DNA of 64,000 nucleotides, taken from assembly GCA_008973525.1 (NCBI GenBank), contig WACJ01000010.1, positions 186,001-250,000 on the forward strand. The letters run 5' to 3'. The position numbers and the translations under genes are program-made. Under the pieces are notes generated by a model. The model was not told the origin of the DNA, did no database searches, and worked only from the letters and a program-made list of their open reading frames with translations. Position 1 is the stretch's first letter; every line of letters begins with the position of its first letter. The stretch comes from Stenopsyche tienmushanensis (taxonomy: Eukaryota > Arthropoda > Insecta > Trichoptera > Stenopsychidae). Shown piece after piece: positions 11,590 through 24,135 of this stretch.

Positions 11590-14500
11590 TATATAGCAAT
11601 GTGTAGATAAATTGATCAAACAAACGAATGCATTTGCAATCTTATCAAATTATCACAGAATATAGCCATATCCTTAAGGGATTTAAACTTACAAACAACC
11701 ATTTTATATACAGCATTCAACATTTAGTAATAATACTTCGCATGTAATGAATTAATACAAAATAATATAAAATGAAAGCAACTTACACTTAAAACAAATT
11801 AAGTGTTCTTTGCCATACTAATTAAAGATAGTAATTCGTTCTAACACTATTAATAGGAATATGCAATTACATAACACATAATTCCAAATGACGCTTAATC
11901 CACACGTCTAATTCCTTTGATTCATTACTGTTTCCCGTTCTATGTAGATATCATATTAATATTCCCTAATTATGATTCTCATTTGTCTTGTTGGTGGTTT
12001 GATGACTGTTGTCTATCATGTATGCAATTGGGGGTCGTAGAATAAAAATAATGGGGAATGTATACACATGGCAAGAACATAATAATATTAAGACATCTTG
12101 AAAATAAAACAACACAAGAAAATTTTAATGAAATCATTCAAAATCACTGAAAGTCGTAGATAATTAAAAAAAACATTATAGTTCTTTATACTGCTTCATG
12201 AATTTAAACTGCCTAAAATTGAAGCCATAATTGTTAAAACACCATTAAATCATAATTTTCAGTCTAATATTAAAATACTGTTGACATTTCATGAATTACA
12301 AGGATTTTTTAGGAAAAATAAATTCAATCATGATGCTCTTAATATGATTTTGCATTCAAATATCTGCTGTTCACTATGTATATTGATTGTCAAATATCTC
12401 AAAGAAATCCTCAAATCAATTATAGATCATTTATGACAAATTTGTATTTGAAACGACGACAAAATCAATCATTCGCTGCTTCCTAAAGAAATTTACTGGC
12501 TATCAAATATCACCAGTTTTTTTTATAAAATATGTAAATAAAAACAGTCCCGATTATTATATAAATGTGGTTATCGATACATCACCTTAGATTAATAACA
12601 TTCAACTGTGATTTAATTTTTACCTTTACACATTTCATTTAAAATTTAGATTTAAGAGGTAATCGTTTTAATAAGCTTTGGAGCCGCTAGCTTAGATCTA
12701 CTATTATGACTATTTGAGTTTCATAACTAATGTTGTCTTAAAGAAATATTAATAATCTCTTAAATGGGCTCTTACTTGGATCAAAGTCAAGTTTTAACTA
12801 CCGGAAAATATGCATCCGTAGATTATTTTAATGTCATTAATCTTCTATAAAGGTTATGCTCTGTTTGAATACAAATGAGTTCAAACAGTATTTCATCATA
12901 AATATCGATATCCATTTAATCGATTCCGCACGAGTGACTCTGAACGTGCTGATTTAGTGTGTAGGTCAACTTACAGCTAGTTTATAACGACACTTTATCC
13001 AATATACGTGATGAAGTAATAGATTAATAGTTAAAATATCAGGAAATCAATTGTTCTTAAAAGACAGTCAAATTTTCATTACACTGCCAAATACATTGGT
13101 TGAAGTTTTGTTGAATGTTTGTTGAAGGCATAATAAACTTAAACTTTGTTTACTTATCTATAAACGTAAAATTACGTAAATATAAACGTAAAACTACGTA
13201 AATATTAACGCAATGAACAAAAAAAACTCTCTGGGTTCATTGATGAGAATTTTGATGAAATATGCTTTTTATAATCAAGTTTTATTTATTTTTACGTTAA
13301 TTTAAATTTAGCTTCGTAAGAACATTTTGAAAAAAATCACTTTTTGCTGCTTCAACATGTATTTTGTATTGGGCATGCATTAAAATAATCGTTCCCGTAA
13401 TGCAATCCATCAAATTGAATAATAATAGCTAGCAATTTTCAAAGCTATCAAACCAGAAAATTTCAATTAATATAATATCAGTCAAAAATATTGTTGATTG
13501 GATTAAAAGATAAAATACTAGTTTGGCCATAAAAAATATAAAGATTCAAGGAACTTTAGATTCTAATCTAAGCTTTAAAATCTCCCACATAACAAACAAC
13601 ATACAAATATGCTGTATTGACACAATACGCATAAGAAATTACATATTTTTTTAAATTACTGAGCAAATTGCGTAATCAATTAACACATTCCAACCGCTAT
13701 GTTTCACATAAAATATCACCTGGATTTCGCATGAGTTTTAAAGAGTTTCCTTTGTAAAATCAGTATAATTCTTAAACTAGCAAACAAATTGAAATGAAAA
13801 TATATTTAAATACTTTCACAAAAACTTTTTGCATTGATAGAAGTAATTTTCAACCTGTGGTGTATGTACCAACGTAATAAAATACAAAATTGTTAAGAAC
13901 AGCGATATAAAAACATAAATTGTATTAACAATCATATTGATATCCTTGATCTTGATAACACATCACTCAATAATTTGGAGTCGATTTTTCGCATTTTTTT
14001 TCAACAATAATCCTACGAACTTATTGAGTGATATGTTAAATGGATCATAAAATACAGGTTTCGCCATCAATCATACAAAATCAAAGCTAAAAACATACAC
14101 AGGAAGAATTTGACACTCATTCGGAACGAAAAGCATAAAAATCGCACGTCGAAATCATGGCATTTTATTAGTTTTGCTTTATTTTTGCATAGCATACATA
14201 TATTTTTTGCGTCAAACGCACAAACTACAAAACAAGCATTATAGCATGAACGGTTGAAATGTGTTAATATAATAATAACACTCAGGGTTCCACTCAATTC
14301 GAGCGTACCACGTAATTACCACGTAATTCTGACGATTTACAATTCCACGTAGTTTTCGCAAAAATGCGCACAACTATTTTTATATTAATGCTAATTTGAT
14401 AAAGTAAGAGGTGTTATAAAGCATATTGTATATTGCGTAAAAAAATAGAATAATTGGTTCAAAAATAAATTTGGAAAGTTGGAAAAACGATGATATATTT

Positions 14501-16369
14501 ATATTTTTGTCTGAAGAAACAACATAAATAGATATTTGGGGATACTATAAAAAATACACGAAATATCATAAATATTATACTGTATTTAAAAGTAAAGAAA
14601 AAATGTATTCACATTGTGCATAATTCTAACGCGCGGGCCGGTTAACCGCATACGAATATTTCCGCGGCGCAGCGAAAGCGAATTTCTGAGTATTAACGCG
14701 TTCACGGACACGGTAATCAAAAAGTACACATTTACAAAATTTTGCAAGAAACGTTAATATAAGAAAATAGTATAACTCTTATTTGCGATCAATCAAAAGG
14801 TATAAAAATAATTTCTGTTCATATTTTAAGCTGAATGTTTCCAATTTACATATTTAAAAATCAACGAATCTTTCCAAAATGGTAAGCATTCATAATTGGG
14901 AGCACACATAGTATTGCTATCTTTGCACCAAATAATAATGTGTCTTTCGTGTTCTTGGCAGTCAAAATCTTTTATTTCCGTTTCCACCCTGCAATAGCTA
15001 TGTTGTAAAATTTTCTTTTAGAAAAGTTTAAACAGAATAAAGCCAGCTCTACTTATAAATTTCAAAGTTCTCACGTGCAAAAGTAAGCCATTGTTGAAAT
15101 AATATTGAGAGAGCCTTGTTTTGGTCAAAGCCAAGTTTCATCACCTTAACGAGTTGAAGTTACGAGAGATTCGGAGTCGTTCTCGGTATAAACGGAAAAT
15201 TGCTCATTCTTCCATCAAAGCCTACGCCGATGAACAGTCTCTTGGCTTGTTCTTCATTAGCGGATATCACTCGGATCTTAAGTCAATTTTCACAAAGCAA
15301 ATTTGTCCATGCTTCAAAATAATTTCGACATGTTTACAAAAAGAAGAGGCAAAGACGCACACGTGTATCGCTTCTTTGCCGTAGACGTAAACGCTTGAGT
15401 CCTGTCTTTGTGAATAATTTATCGGCAAACTTAAGCCATGATTTCCGCAAAACTCAGCTGGGCCCATCTGATACACTAAAAATATGTTTCAAGTTTTTGA
15501 GTTTGTTTCATATTTGTTGGTGAAGTTATATGTTTTCGACATAGGAAAAAACAATCCTAAATTTCTCAACACCTTACGGTGAGCCGAAATGCCGGCTGAA
15601 ACTTGGAGAGCGATGGATATATTACCACAAATTGTATGAGCCACAAATTTATTCCGACATTCGAAATGAAAATTTCGCTGCGTCATAAATTTTGCACCGC
15701 TTGATTCCCTCAAACTATTTTTATTTAAAATTTAAACGAAAGACGATGCGTGCTTGTGCGTAGAAATCCAAAGCCTTCTACGCAATCGTCAAATCCGACA
15801 AATTTCGCCAACAATATTCGGAATATAGCCTACTGCCGAAAGCCATTGAGATGGACCCACAATTCCGCTGGAGTATTTTTTATAAAAAAATAAAGCTGTT
15901 AACCCCGAATAATTTTTGCGTCGAGAAAATTGTTCTCATAACAAGCAGCTACAAAAAATATATAAGCCCTGGCGTTCTGTCCGTTCCATTCTTTATTTGG
16001 TGGATTGTCTTGATACAAGATAAATGTATTTTTCTTATTAGAAAATATTTTTAATATTTCATGACAGCATTTATTTTTAAAAGGAGCTTTATAGCTATAT
16101 ACAATACTAATGCGCTTTCCTGAGAATTTACCCCATCTCACAAACAAGATTTATTTCATTATAACAAACATTTTACCTTTATTTTTTAAGATAATTTCGA
16201 TAGATTTTCTAAAAAATAACCAAATAGCCTTTAAATTATTTTTATTATCTTTTTTGTGACATTTAACTGACATTATAAATTCTAAAAAATCAAAAAAAAA
16301 ACTAGAGAACTTTTTCCAAAATCCTTATTCTTTCCAACATTTTAACTCTTCTTTTTTTTGCTATTGCCA
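11590..16369. other. Largely featureless; one higher-complexity island
   Basis: AT-rich DNA. 13155-13210 holds about 2.5 copies of a 22-bp tandem unit (TATAAACGTAAAATTACGTA-like). 14320-14345 has a short ACCACGTAATT duplication. 14630-14735 is a small CpG-rich pocket. 15050-15900 is visibly less AT-rich, with overlapping short ORFs on both strands (87, 69, 74, 67 and 82 codons) but no recognisable domain. Confidence 0.4.
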
Positions 16370-16400
16370 TGAGTTTTTTTAAAAGTAGCTATGTATAGAT

Positions 16401-17007
16401 TAATGATCGGCAACATTTTAAGAGACCTGGCAAAAAAAATCAATTTTCAAAATTTCATTTGATAAGTGGGTAAAAGATTAAAAAAATAAAAAACAAATTT
16501 TTTTATAGTACAACTATAAAATATAAATAGTTTCCCTATCTTTTTAAGTATTCCTCCTTTTTTGGTGTCGTCGGATGAGCGGTCAAAGATAAAGAATCGC
16601 CCCCTCTGCGGAGGTTAAATACGGATTTCCGTCGCATATGCTGCGAGTTCGTTTCGGGGCTGTGGAGCCCCATCGCTACTGAGAGGCGAAGCCCCGTCGC
16701 TTCTCATTGAGGCCCTTTAGGTTAAGATAAGAGGCGCACGGGTGCGTCCGACCCGCGGAGCACCCCGCGACCGCGGACACCCTTTGTGGTAGGCTACATA
16801 AGACAGCAACGATGAAGATTGCGGGCCCCTAGAGACAGGAAAGGGTTAAACGCAACCACTTATTTACCTTATTTTTTAAATTTTTGATATTTTCAATGAA
16901 TAAATCATTTTTATAAAAATAAATATCATCATATTTTCTTGGTGTGTAATTCAAAATATTGTAGTGGGTAATACAATTACCCGCGGATAGTAGGTTGTCG
17001 ACCACTG
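16401..17007. mobile_element. hAT-like non-autonomous element
   Basis: The left end TAATGATCGGCAAC and the right end, read in reverse as CAGTGGTCGACAAC, form short TIRs of the hAT type (CAGTGGTCGGCAAC-like). They are flanked by 8-bp duplications GTATAGAT (16393-16400) and CTATAGAT (17008-17015), with 7 of 8 bases matching. An 8-bp duplication is the hAT signature. There is no transposase. About 327 bp of it is a later LTR-derived insertion. Confidence 0.75.
16531..16856 (+). repeat. Diverged LTR fragment
   Basis: GC-rich block alignable to the 3' part (about 23810-24135) of the LTR at 23510-24135. It shares the CCTCCTTTTTTGGTGTCG start, AAGAATCGCCCCCTC, ATTGCGGGCCCCT and the terminal TTAAACGCAAC. 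Many substitutions separate the two, so it is an older or different subfamily member. The 5' portion, including the AATAAA region, is missing. Confidence 0.8.
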
Positions 17008-17314
17008 CTATAGATCTTACCTATACTTCCTGACTTTGTTAATTGAAAGGTTTTATAGAATTAACAGTTAAAAGAAAGTTCGGGATCCTTGTGTTTCGAG
17101 AAAAAACTGATATTTCTATTTATACCCCTAGACTCGATAAAAGTGGTATGGCCAGGCCCAGATTTCTTTTCATAGAAGTTGTATGAAAAATTACAGTTAT
17201 CTTCCATATTCCATAAGAAAATTTTAATCCTTTCGCTCCATAAAATATTTCATCATATTTCTTATGTTGACCTGCAAAATCTAAAACAGGCAAGCTAAAA
17301 ATTCAATAGATAAA

Positions 17315-17450
17315 CACTTTTTTGTGCAGTAGATGCGTTCCACGAAAAATTGCACAAAAAAGCTATGACTTACATAGAAAAAATGAAGATGCGTTCTATG
17401 GATCTTAATATAACATAGCATAACTTTGAAACAGTCTTATAAATATACCC
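17315..17450 (+). repeat. Fragment of TA-type MITE family D
   Basis: Starts CACTTTTTTGTGCAGTAGAT and includes GATGCGTTCCACGAAAAATT and ACATAGAAAAAATGA. These parallel the element at 51799-52324 (GATACGTTCCACAGGCATAA, ACATAGAAAACTGAGG). The opposite terminus was not found. Confidence 0.5.
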
Positions 17451-18665
17451 AAGTCATATTTTTTCATGCAGAGTCTAATTGATCGTTTATCTATCAGATG
17501 TGATTACTCTACGTAGTTGTTTGATATGAGCAAACTTTCTAAACATTCTGACACAATTGAAATTTAACACATTTTTGTCGGGAGACCACCGTGTGTCATT
17601 TTTTATCAGCAAAAAAAATATCATACAGGTGCGGCAGGGAAACTACCTTTTTTTAAAAATAAATAACACAAACAAGTTTAATTATTCTTTGCATGTTAAC
17701 GAGAGATATTTGGAGGAGAAGATCTGAGATAAAATTTAATTATTTGTTTTAATACAATTATTTTCCACATAATAGATATTTCGATAATAAACGTTACAAA
17801 AAAGTGGAACCATCAAGTAATATACATTATCTTAGTGCGATGGTATTAAAAAAAATTGATTTTAATTCTTCATTCCACCCTCTCTTCAGTAATTATAATA
17901 TTATATATATTTTTCATGTAATACAAATTTGAACAATTAATTTAGAAATGGTTAACGCTTGCTTATTTGAGAAATCCAAGTCCAATTTTAGAAGAGTCAG
18001 TAACATCTTCGAATTGTGATCAATTAAATACAGTCCAAATTATTTGTATGATATTGAAGGATTCTTGGTGAGATTATCTAAGACAAAAATCGTATATTTT
18101 TTATTGTCCGTTCACTTCATTACCGCAAGCACCACTCACAATAAATAACTAAACCGATCTCATCTCGAAAATTACCAGCAATACATTTCCTTGGTTCAAT
18201 GTCCAATAAAATGATGTTATTTGTTTAAGTCAGCACAAAGAAATCTATCAATCTCAAGGAACAGATGAGACTCCATCCTGCAGGAGGAACGTGCCTGACG
18301 AGCGTTAGCAACGGATTAATCGAGCCCGCGCCGCAGATTTTTCTTCCAGAAATAAAACTATATAGTGGCTGCTAAAAAAGGGAGTCAACGTCCACGATAC
18401 TACTTTCGGTCGGATGAGATATAATCTGCCATAAAAGTCAAGGGGAACATTTTTATTATATTTTTTTAATAGAAAATTGCGGAAAATCTTGTTGTTATTT
18501 TTAAAATATAATTTTTATATGCAATATTTCATGTTCCCTAATTATATTAATATGTACAATTATAATCATAGCATGTTACTTCAACCGTTCATATCGTCAG
18601 ATCATCTGCCAATTACAATTTCAAATATTTATCCTAATCCTGTTCAATAATTTACACCATTTCAT

Positions 18666-18701
<36 letters not shown>

Positions 18702-19340
18702 TATATTATATATATAATTTATAGAACCCAAGAGAAGATATTATATTTAGATCACGGTATTATATAAATCTCAAAGAAAATCTTTAAACAATTCAGATTT
18801 TGCGCTTATGAAATTTTAGAAAAAATAATCAATACCCAATTAATTTCCATAGCGTGTTAATTTTCAAAAAAATCAAAAAATAATCATTTTTTACACACGT
18901 CAAGAACATTTTCCCGAAGTTCCCCAGAGTCGATCGGAGTAAAAGTCTAGGAGAGAGAGTCTTTAGAAATTCCGGTCATTAGGCTTGACCGGCTGCTACT
19001 TAAAACTTTAATCGCTTTTTTTCTCAAAACTCTATTTTTAAAGTTGGTGGCTATATTTTCTCAAAAACGAATGCACCGTTCTTATTGAAATTTTGCATAT
19101 TTTTTTCAAGATAGAATCGACTAGTGATTCTGATGAAGGTTTTTATTTTCTTTGATCACAACTTATTTTAAAAACATGGTGTAAATTTACAAATGTAAAT
19201 TAAAAATTTAATTCATTTTTTAAAAAATACTCCAAATAAATTCACCATAAGCAATCCGAACTAGTGCAAAGATACTTTTTTCTTGGAAATCTCCAAAAAT
19301 CAAGTCACAACTCAAATTTAAATGAAAATTTTATAAAATA
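17451..19340. other. No gene seen; one (AT)n microsatellite and a CpG pocket
   Basis: AT-rich spacer. 18667-18716 is an (AT)n-type microsatellite. 18280-18420 is a small GC/CpG-richer pocket (CCCGCGCCGC) with no identified content. Confidence 0.45.
18667..18716. repeat. (AT)n microsatellite
   Basis: Near-perfect alternating AT for about 30 bp followed by interrupted TA-rich repeats. Confidence 0.9.
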
Positions 19341-19655
19341 CTAGTGATTATCCAGCATGCGTTACAATGTCACGTTTCGCATAACAAACTGCGATACAAA
19401 CAATATTTTTACTATATTTATATTATTCTCGCAAGTGTAAACAATAAGTTGACAAAGTTTTATTGCAATCGGATGAACGGTATGGTAGCTCATTAAATAC
19501 GGACAAACAAATTATAATTTTCGTATATTATACTATGCCTATGTTACTCGCGCATTCTTAAGCAATAAATGGAAGAAGTTTTATTGCAATTTGATAAGCG
19601 GTGTGGCAGCGCATTACATACGAACAAACAGAGATTAATTTTTATATATTAGATT
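19341..19655 (+). repeat. Dispersed repeat family A, copy 2
   Basis: Starts ACTAGTGATTATCCAGCATG and ends ATTTTTATATATTAGAT. Both internal sub-repeats are present (GGATGAACGGTATGGTAGCT and AAGCGGTGTGGCAGCGCATT), each followed by a CG(A/G)ACAAAC motif. Close in structure to the copy at 6571. Confidence 0.75.
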
Positions 19656-19889
19656 TTTTTTAAAATATTTTATTTTTTTAATAAAATAAGAAATAAAAAA
19701 ATACTTTTTCTAAAGCTTTACAACCCATGTAACCCCATAATTTTGAACCAAATTTTGATACAAAAAGCTAGTTTCTGGTCGCTGAACTTTAAAATATCGA
19801 AATTAACAATAATTCATATTACGTATGCTTCTTACTTATTTTTAAGAACAAAGAAAACCCATATTTAATATTATCTTAATTTCCTATTC

Positions 19890-20183
19890 GCGCCATCTCT
19901 TGTGGCCCTGCGGAGACATTGCACCTGCTTACCGACGAATCACTTCTTGCGCGTGCATCGTTGCCGGTTGGGTAGTGACGCGCAAGAAGCGGGAGTCGGG
20001 GGTGTTATCGGTTAGCCTTGGCTGCGAGAGGTCGTCCCTCCTGCAGCCAGATCTTTCTCTCTCTCTCTATCTGTAGTGTGGAATAAAAAGTTATCTAGCG
20101 AAGAGAGTCTTTCCATTCGACGCCAGTCTATTCCCATTCATTCTTCCAGCAACATCACAGCCCGATAGAAGAACGGACCAGTT
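19890..20183 (+). repeat. LTR-like GC-rich repeat E, copy 1
   Basis: Contains GCCATCTCTTGTGGCCCTGC, CTTGGCTGCGAGAGG, CTGCAGCCAGA, a conserved AATAAA in GTGGAATAAAAAG, GAAGAGAGTCTTTCCATTCG and GAACGGACC. The same blocks in the same order occur at 29047-29357 and, inverted, at 60728-61055. The AATAAA followed by conserved sequence and a ...TACA end in other copies suggests a solo LTR. This copy is truncated after GAACGGACC. Confidence 0.65.
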
Positions 20184-21400
20184 AATATAGTTCCACTTTT
20201 TATCCATTTGATATAATGCTGGATAACTTGTAAGTGGTTAATTTGCAACAATGTTTCATATTCGATTGCCTTTTTATTGATTACCAACTAGTTATCCCTC
20301 TCAAATTTTGTTTATTCTTCTGATTGCTTAATATACTTGTATAGTAATATATTAAAATAATACTTTCAGCGATAACCGCGATAAGAAACTTCCCAGGAAG
20401 TTCGAATAAAATTGAACTCCTAACCCAGCACGGATTTTTAAGATTCAGCGACTCCACCATATTTGTAAAACCCATCTTTATTAAAACTCTCAAGATAAGC
20501 GTTCATAAATCTACATTAGCAGTTCGGATATCTTCCTTATTTGTATTCATCCGGCAACGCCCGCTAATATATCAAACTTTTGTGAACATTTCAACATGTT
20601 AAATTTGATTTTATTAGCTTATGTGAGCTTTACTTAACTTTATACATTTTGCATGAGAATAGGTTAACGGCCAAAATATATGAAAATTACTCAAGTATTT
20701 CGAAGGTTACCTTTCGGCTATGAATAAATTAAGTATGAAATTATTTAACATGTACCGAGAGTTTCTTATACATGCAAACGAGCTCGCGTGCCCACACATA
20801 GACTCGTACATATTTAACAGATTTAATTTATTTGAAATATGCAACAGCTGTTGGATTTGGCGTCATCAAAAAAACTGGAATCGGGCTTTAAACTCAATTA
20901 TCGATGAATTACTAAGCGCGCTCAGTACGGTGGTTTTCGTGGTCTGCCATTTTTCAAAGCCTTAAATTAATATATTTACGATCGTCTATGAAAAAGCAGT
21001 GTTAATGTTTTGCATAAACCTATGTGCTCAAAAAAAATGCGATCATGTTTTTAAAACCACAAAAATACAACAAACAACTGACCAAATGCTAAAAACTACG
21101 CTTGATCATCCATGGAAAAAAATATTGTAAGCATTTAAATATTAATGATATTTACTCATTTCTGATGGAAAAAGAGACTCATTTGATTGAGAGCAAATTT
21201 GGTGGAATTAACACTTGTGAAAATCCTAGATAGAAATACTTATATTGAAAATAAGATAAAATATTTAACTTCTGTTAGTGAAATTTACAAAAATCTTTCA
21301 GTCAAAAGGAAACAATCAAAAATAATAGATTAAGTGAAAACCATTATGATTTTCGTTTTATTGTGCAACGAAAAACATTGCGATAAACTGGGCGATATTT
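20184..21400. other. No gene recognised
   Basis: AT-rich spacer. It has two ORFs of 70 (minus) and 81 (plus, 20720-20965) codons. The second has mixed composition (CNSCWIWRHQKNWNRALNS) but no domain I recognise, so I do not call it a gene. Confidence 0.4.
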
Positions 21401-21404
21401 TAAG

Positions 21405-21850
21405 TATTCACAAATGTCAAAATTAGTTCAGAAATTCGATCTGGAAACTTTGATTTGAAAAATTGCTCTGAAAGTGGAAAACTGCGTAAGGTGGATGCCA
21501 CCACACTGACTGCTGAAATCGAAAGTAATCCATAAGCAACTATTGAAAAAATATCAGCCAATCTCGGATATTTATGGTCTAGTGTTCAAAGAAATCTAAA
21601 AAAAAATCGGGAAGGTGTGGAAGCAAGGAGTATGAGTGCCGCACGAACTAAGCGAAGAGAACCTGGGTGACCGCATCAAAGCCGAATGGAATCCGAAACG
21701 CCGGTTTTAGACAACTTAATAACTGGAGATGAGAAATGAGTTCTTTATTCTTATTGTGGAAGCAAAAATCAATGGCTATCGAAGGGTTAGATAACAAAAC
21801 CCACCACTAAACGCGGCCTGACAACAAAAAAATAGGTGGGAAAAGGTTAT
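21405..21850 (+). pseudogene. Degraded mariner transposase fragment
   Basis: Across two or more frames it reads IRSGNFDLKNCSESGKLRKV and LTAEIESNP, then ATIEKISANLGYLWSSVQRN (the second helix-turn-helix), VLDNLITGDEK just before the WILY position, then a QWLSKG and KRGLTTKK region. This is the mariner order: HTH, linker, first catalytic Asp in TGDEK. Stops interrupt it (for example NP* and EK*V) and the C-terminal half is missing. No TIRs identified. Confidence 0.8.
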
Positions 21851-22113
21851 ATCTAACGATAGATATTAAATTTTGTAATTATATGAGCATTTAAATCTTT
21901 CATTTAAAAAACGAAAATCTTTATGGGTACATCTATTATAATATACGACGAGTTCTATTTTTTTTCTATTTACGTAAATATTAACAATGGAGAATAATAA
22001 AGTATTTGTATATAATTTCAATAATAACACAAATTGTATCGATCTTAAAGATATGAATTAAGACCACTGATAATTTGGAACGGTGAGTGAACATCGGGAA
22101 GCAAACACTTCAT

Positions 22114-22670
22114 CAGGGCGAGGGAATCCAATCCCGGGATCCCGGACAGTTTTAGGTGCTCATAAATCCCGGGATAAGTATACGTAATCCCAAAAAATTC
22201 GGGATTGAATTTTTTTATCTAACAAAAATCGTACACCTCACCTGCACGATGAAGGCTACTAAATCGAGACATTCCCGCCGAAATCTGAACGCTTGGAAAC
22301 AGTGACTTAACTACTAATTGGCGAACATAGGCGACGCCTAGGAGCAGTAACTATCTAATCTATGTATACATATATTTTTCAAATTGTTATATCAGCCTTT
22401 CCCTACCGGTGATGTATTTACTACACCTCCACTCTAATAATGGAAATATCGATATGAAATATATCAGTTACGGACTTCAGACTTCTTGTATTCCTCCGTA
22501 ATATAATTACGAATCACATCAAAGTATTATAGTATATAAATATTCATCTGAAGCGACGGAAATAAATAATTTGTGGGGAAATCGGGAATTTTGAGAGTTT
22601 AATCCGTGTATCAGCCGAAAAGGAATTTTATCAGTCGCACTGATGGTGTTCGGGATTGGATTCCCTACTC
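22114..22670. mobile_element. hAT-like MITE with about 20-bp TIRs
   Basis: The left end CAGGGCGAGGGAATCCAATC is followed by a CCCGGGATCCCGG palindrome. The right end (22640-22670) contains CGGGATTGGATTCCCTA, the inverse of the left. The CAGGG start and GGGAATCCAATCCCG inverted core are typical of some hAT families. The 557-bp body has no ORF. I could not find a clear 8-bp duplication, and the right terminus is altered. Confidence 0.55.
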
Positions 22671-23505
22671 AAGACATGTCATTGTTTATACTACGGTCGT
22701 GATAATTAATATTTGTTCAGAGTATTGGAATTTTTTTAAAAAAAAATCGATAGTGTTGTCTATATTTTAATAAAATTTTTGGAAATTCATCTTTTGAGAA
22801 CGAACCTCACGCTATTTATCTTATAAATAGTATGAATGTTATTAAAAAAATAATTAATTTAAAAAATACGTCAAATATTTGCTAATAAAATAAAGGTAAC
22901 TCCATCAGTAATATTTTCTAAGCATCCTTACATAAACGTCATAGATTTTATTTTTTTATTGTGGAAGCAGATCATACAAAGTACATACGATGTACATTTA
23001 TTTTTTAAACTAATAATAACACTATGCAAACTATTTCGTCAATGCATTATAATTTTATTATACTACTTCGTTTGTAAAATTATTGGTATACTTGGAGAGC
23101 GGAAAACTCTAAATGTAATTCCAAAGCAAAATTCTGTTAACAACGTAAAAGCGGACTCTGCCAACTTCAATATTTATCTAAATCTTTACACACCGTTTGC
23201 ACCACATTGTCTTTAATCATAACTTGCATTGAGAGCACTTAAGCTGTAATTTATTTCATCGCTGTTCAATAAAACTGTAAACTCATTCTATGTTCAATAC
23301 AAGTTTATATAATCAAATCATAAATATGAGAGGAACAATTACAATCATCCATGTATTAATAATTACTACTATTGTCGACCCTTATAATTTATTTTAGATG
23401 AAATTAAGAATGATAGGACATTGATATTTTGACAAAAAAAATCTTATATGACTTCTCAAATATTCTTCTTACTTTTACCAGTTTCCCTGGAGAAATCTAA
23501 CAATG
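22671..23505. other. No gene recognised
   Basis: AT-rich spacer. It has one 85-codon low-complexity plus-strand ORF (22959-23216) that is Ile/Leu/Phe-rich and matches nothing I know. Confidence 0.4.
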
Positions 23506-23509
23506 GATC

Positions 23510-24135
23510 TGTAGCGTGGGAATAATTTGCGATTGTTTTTATTGATTGTAAAAATAAATTAATTAATTTCGTCGTTTAATATCGATTTTTGGTCGTCAAA
23601 GCGGGTCGTTTAATTTGGCGTTCGGACCTCAACCGTTCTTAAGGGTCGTAGGCCGAGCAAATTCTTTCTGTTCTTTTCTGGGCGCCTTGGGGACCGGTCG
23701 TGTTAATTTCGCGCTACGTCTCCATCATCAAGCCTCTGCGTCGTGATCGTCTGCCGTATCACAAAATGGTAAATAAAACTTATTAATTGAAGTTCATCAT
23801 GTTTTAATTGTTTCCCTATCGTTTTGAGGTTTCCTCCTTTTTGGTGTCGTCATATGAGCGGTCGAAGTTAAAGAATCGCCCCCTCGGCGGAGGTATACGC
23901 ATATTCCGTCGCGGATGCTTCGAGTTTGTCTCGGTGTCGCGGGGTTCCTTCGCCCCTGAGGGCGGAGCCCCTTCGCTTCTCGTCGAGGTCCTTCGGGCCG
24001 AGATGAGAGGCGCAGGGGTGCGTCCGGCCTCCGGAGCGCCCCGCGATTCGAGATGCCCCTCGTGGCGGGCTGTTTGAGGCAGCTGCGACGAAGATTGCGG
24101 GCCCCTGAAGACGGCAAGGGGCTTTAAACGCAACA
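23510..24135 (+). repeat. 5' LTR (626 bp)
   Basis: TG...CA bounded. Contains AATAAA at about 23772 in GGTAAATAAAAC, followed by a GC-rich 3' half. By hand comparison it differs from the 3' LTR only at 23924 (G here, A at 26917). ORFs in the GC-rich half on both strands are composition artefacts. Confidence 0.93.

Larger units (their letters stand above)
16370..17170 (+). repeat. Old dispersed repeat C, split by a hAT-like insertion
   Basis: The flanks 16370-16400 and 17008-17170, joined, match the reverse complement of 29710-29905. Shared landmarks are ATGAGTTTTTTTAA, AGCTATGTATAGA, GTGTTTCGAGAAAAAA and a GGCCAG segment. The copy at 29710 represents the uninterrupted site, so it confirms where the insertion lies. 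Class unknown. Confidence 0.7.

Noticed and set aside
15304..15383. Short hairpin GCAAAG...CTTTGC as a regulatory RNA
   Set aside because: The stem is only about 6-8 bp and is expected by chance in a sequence of this length.
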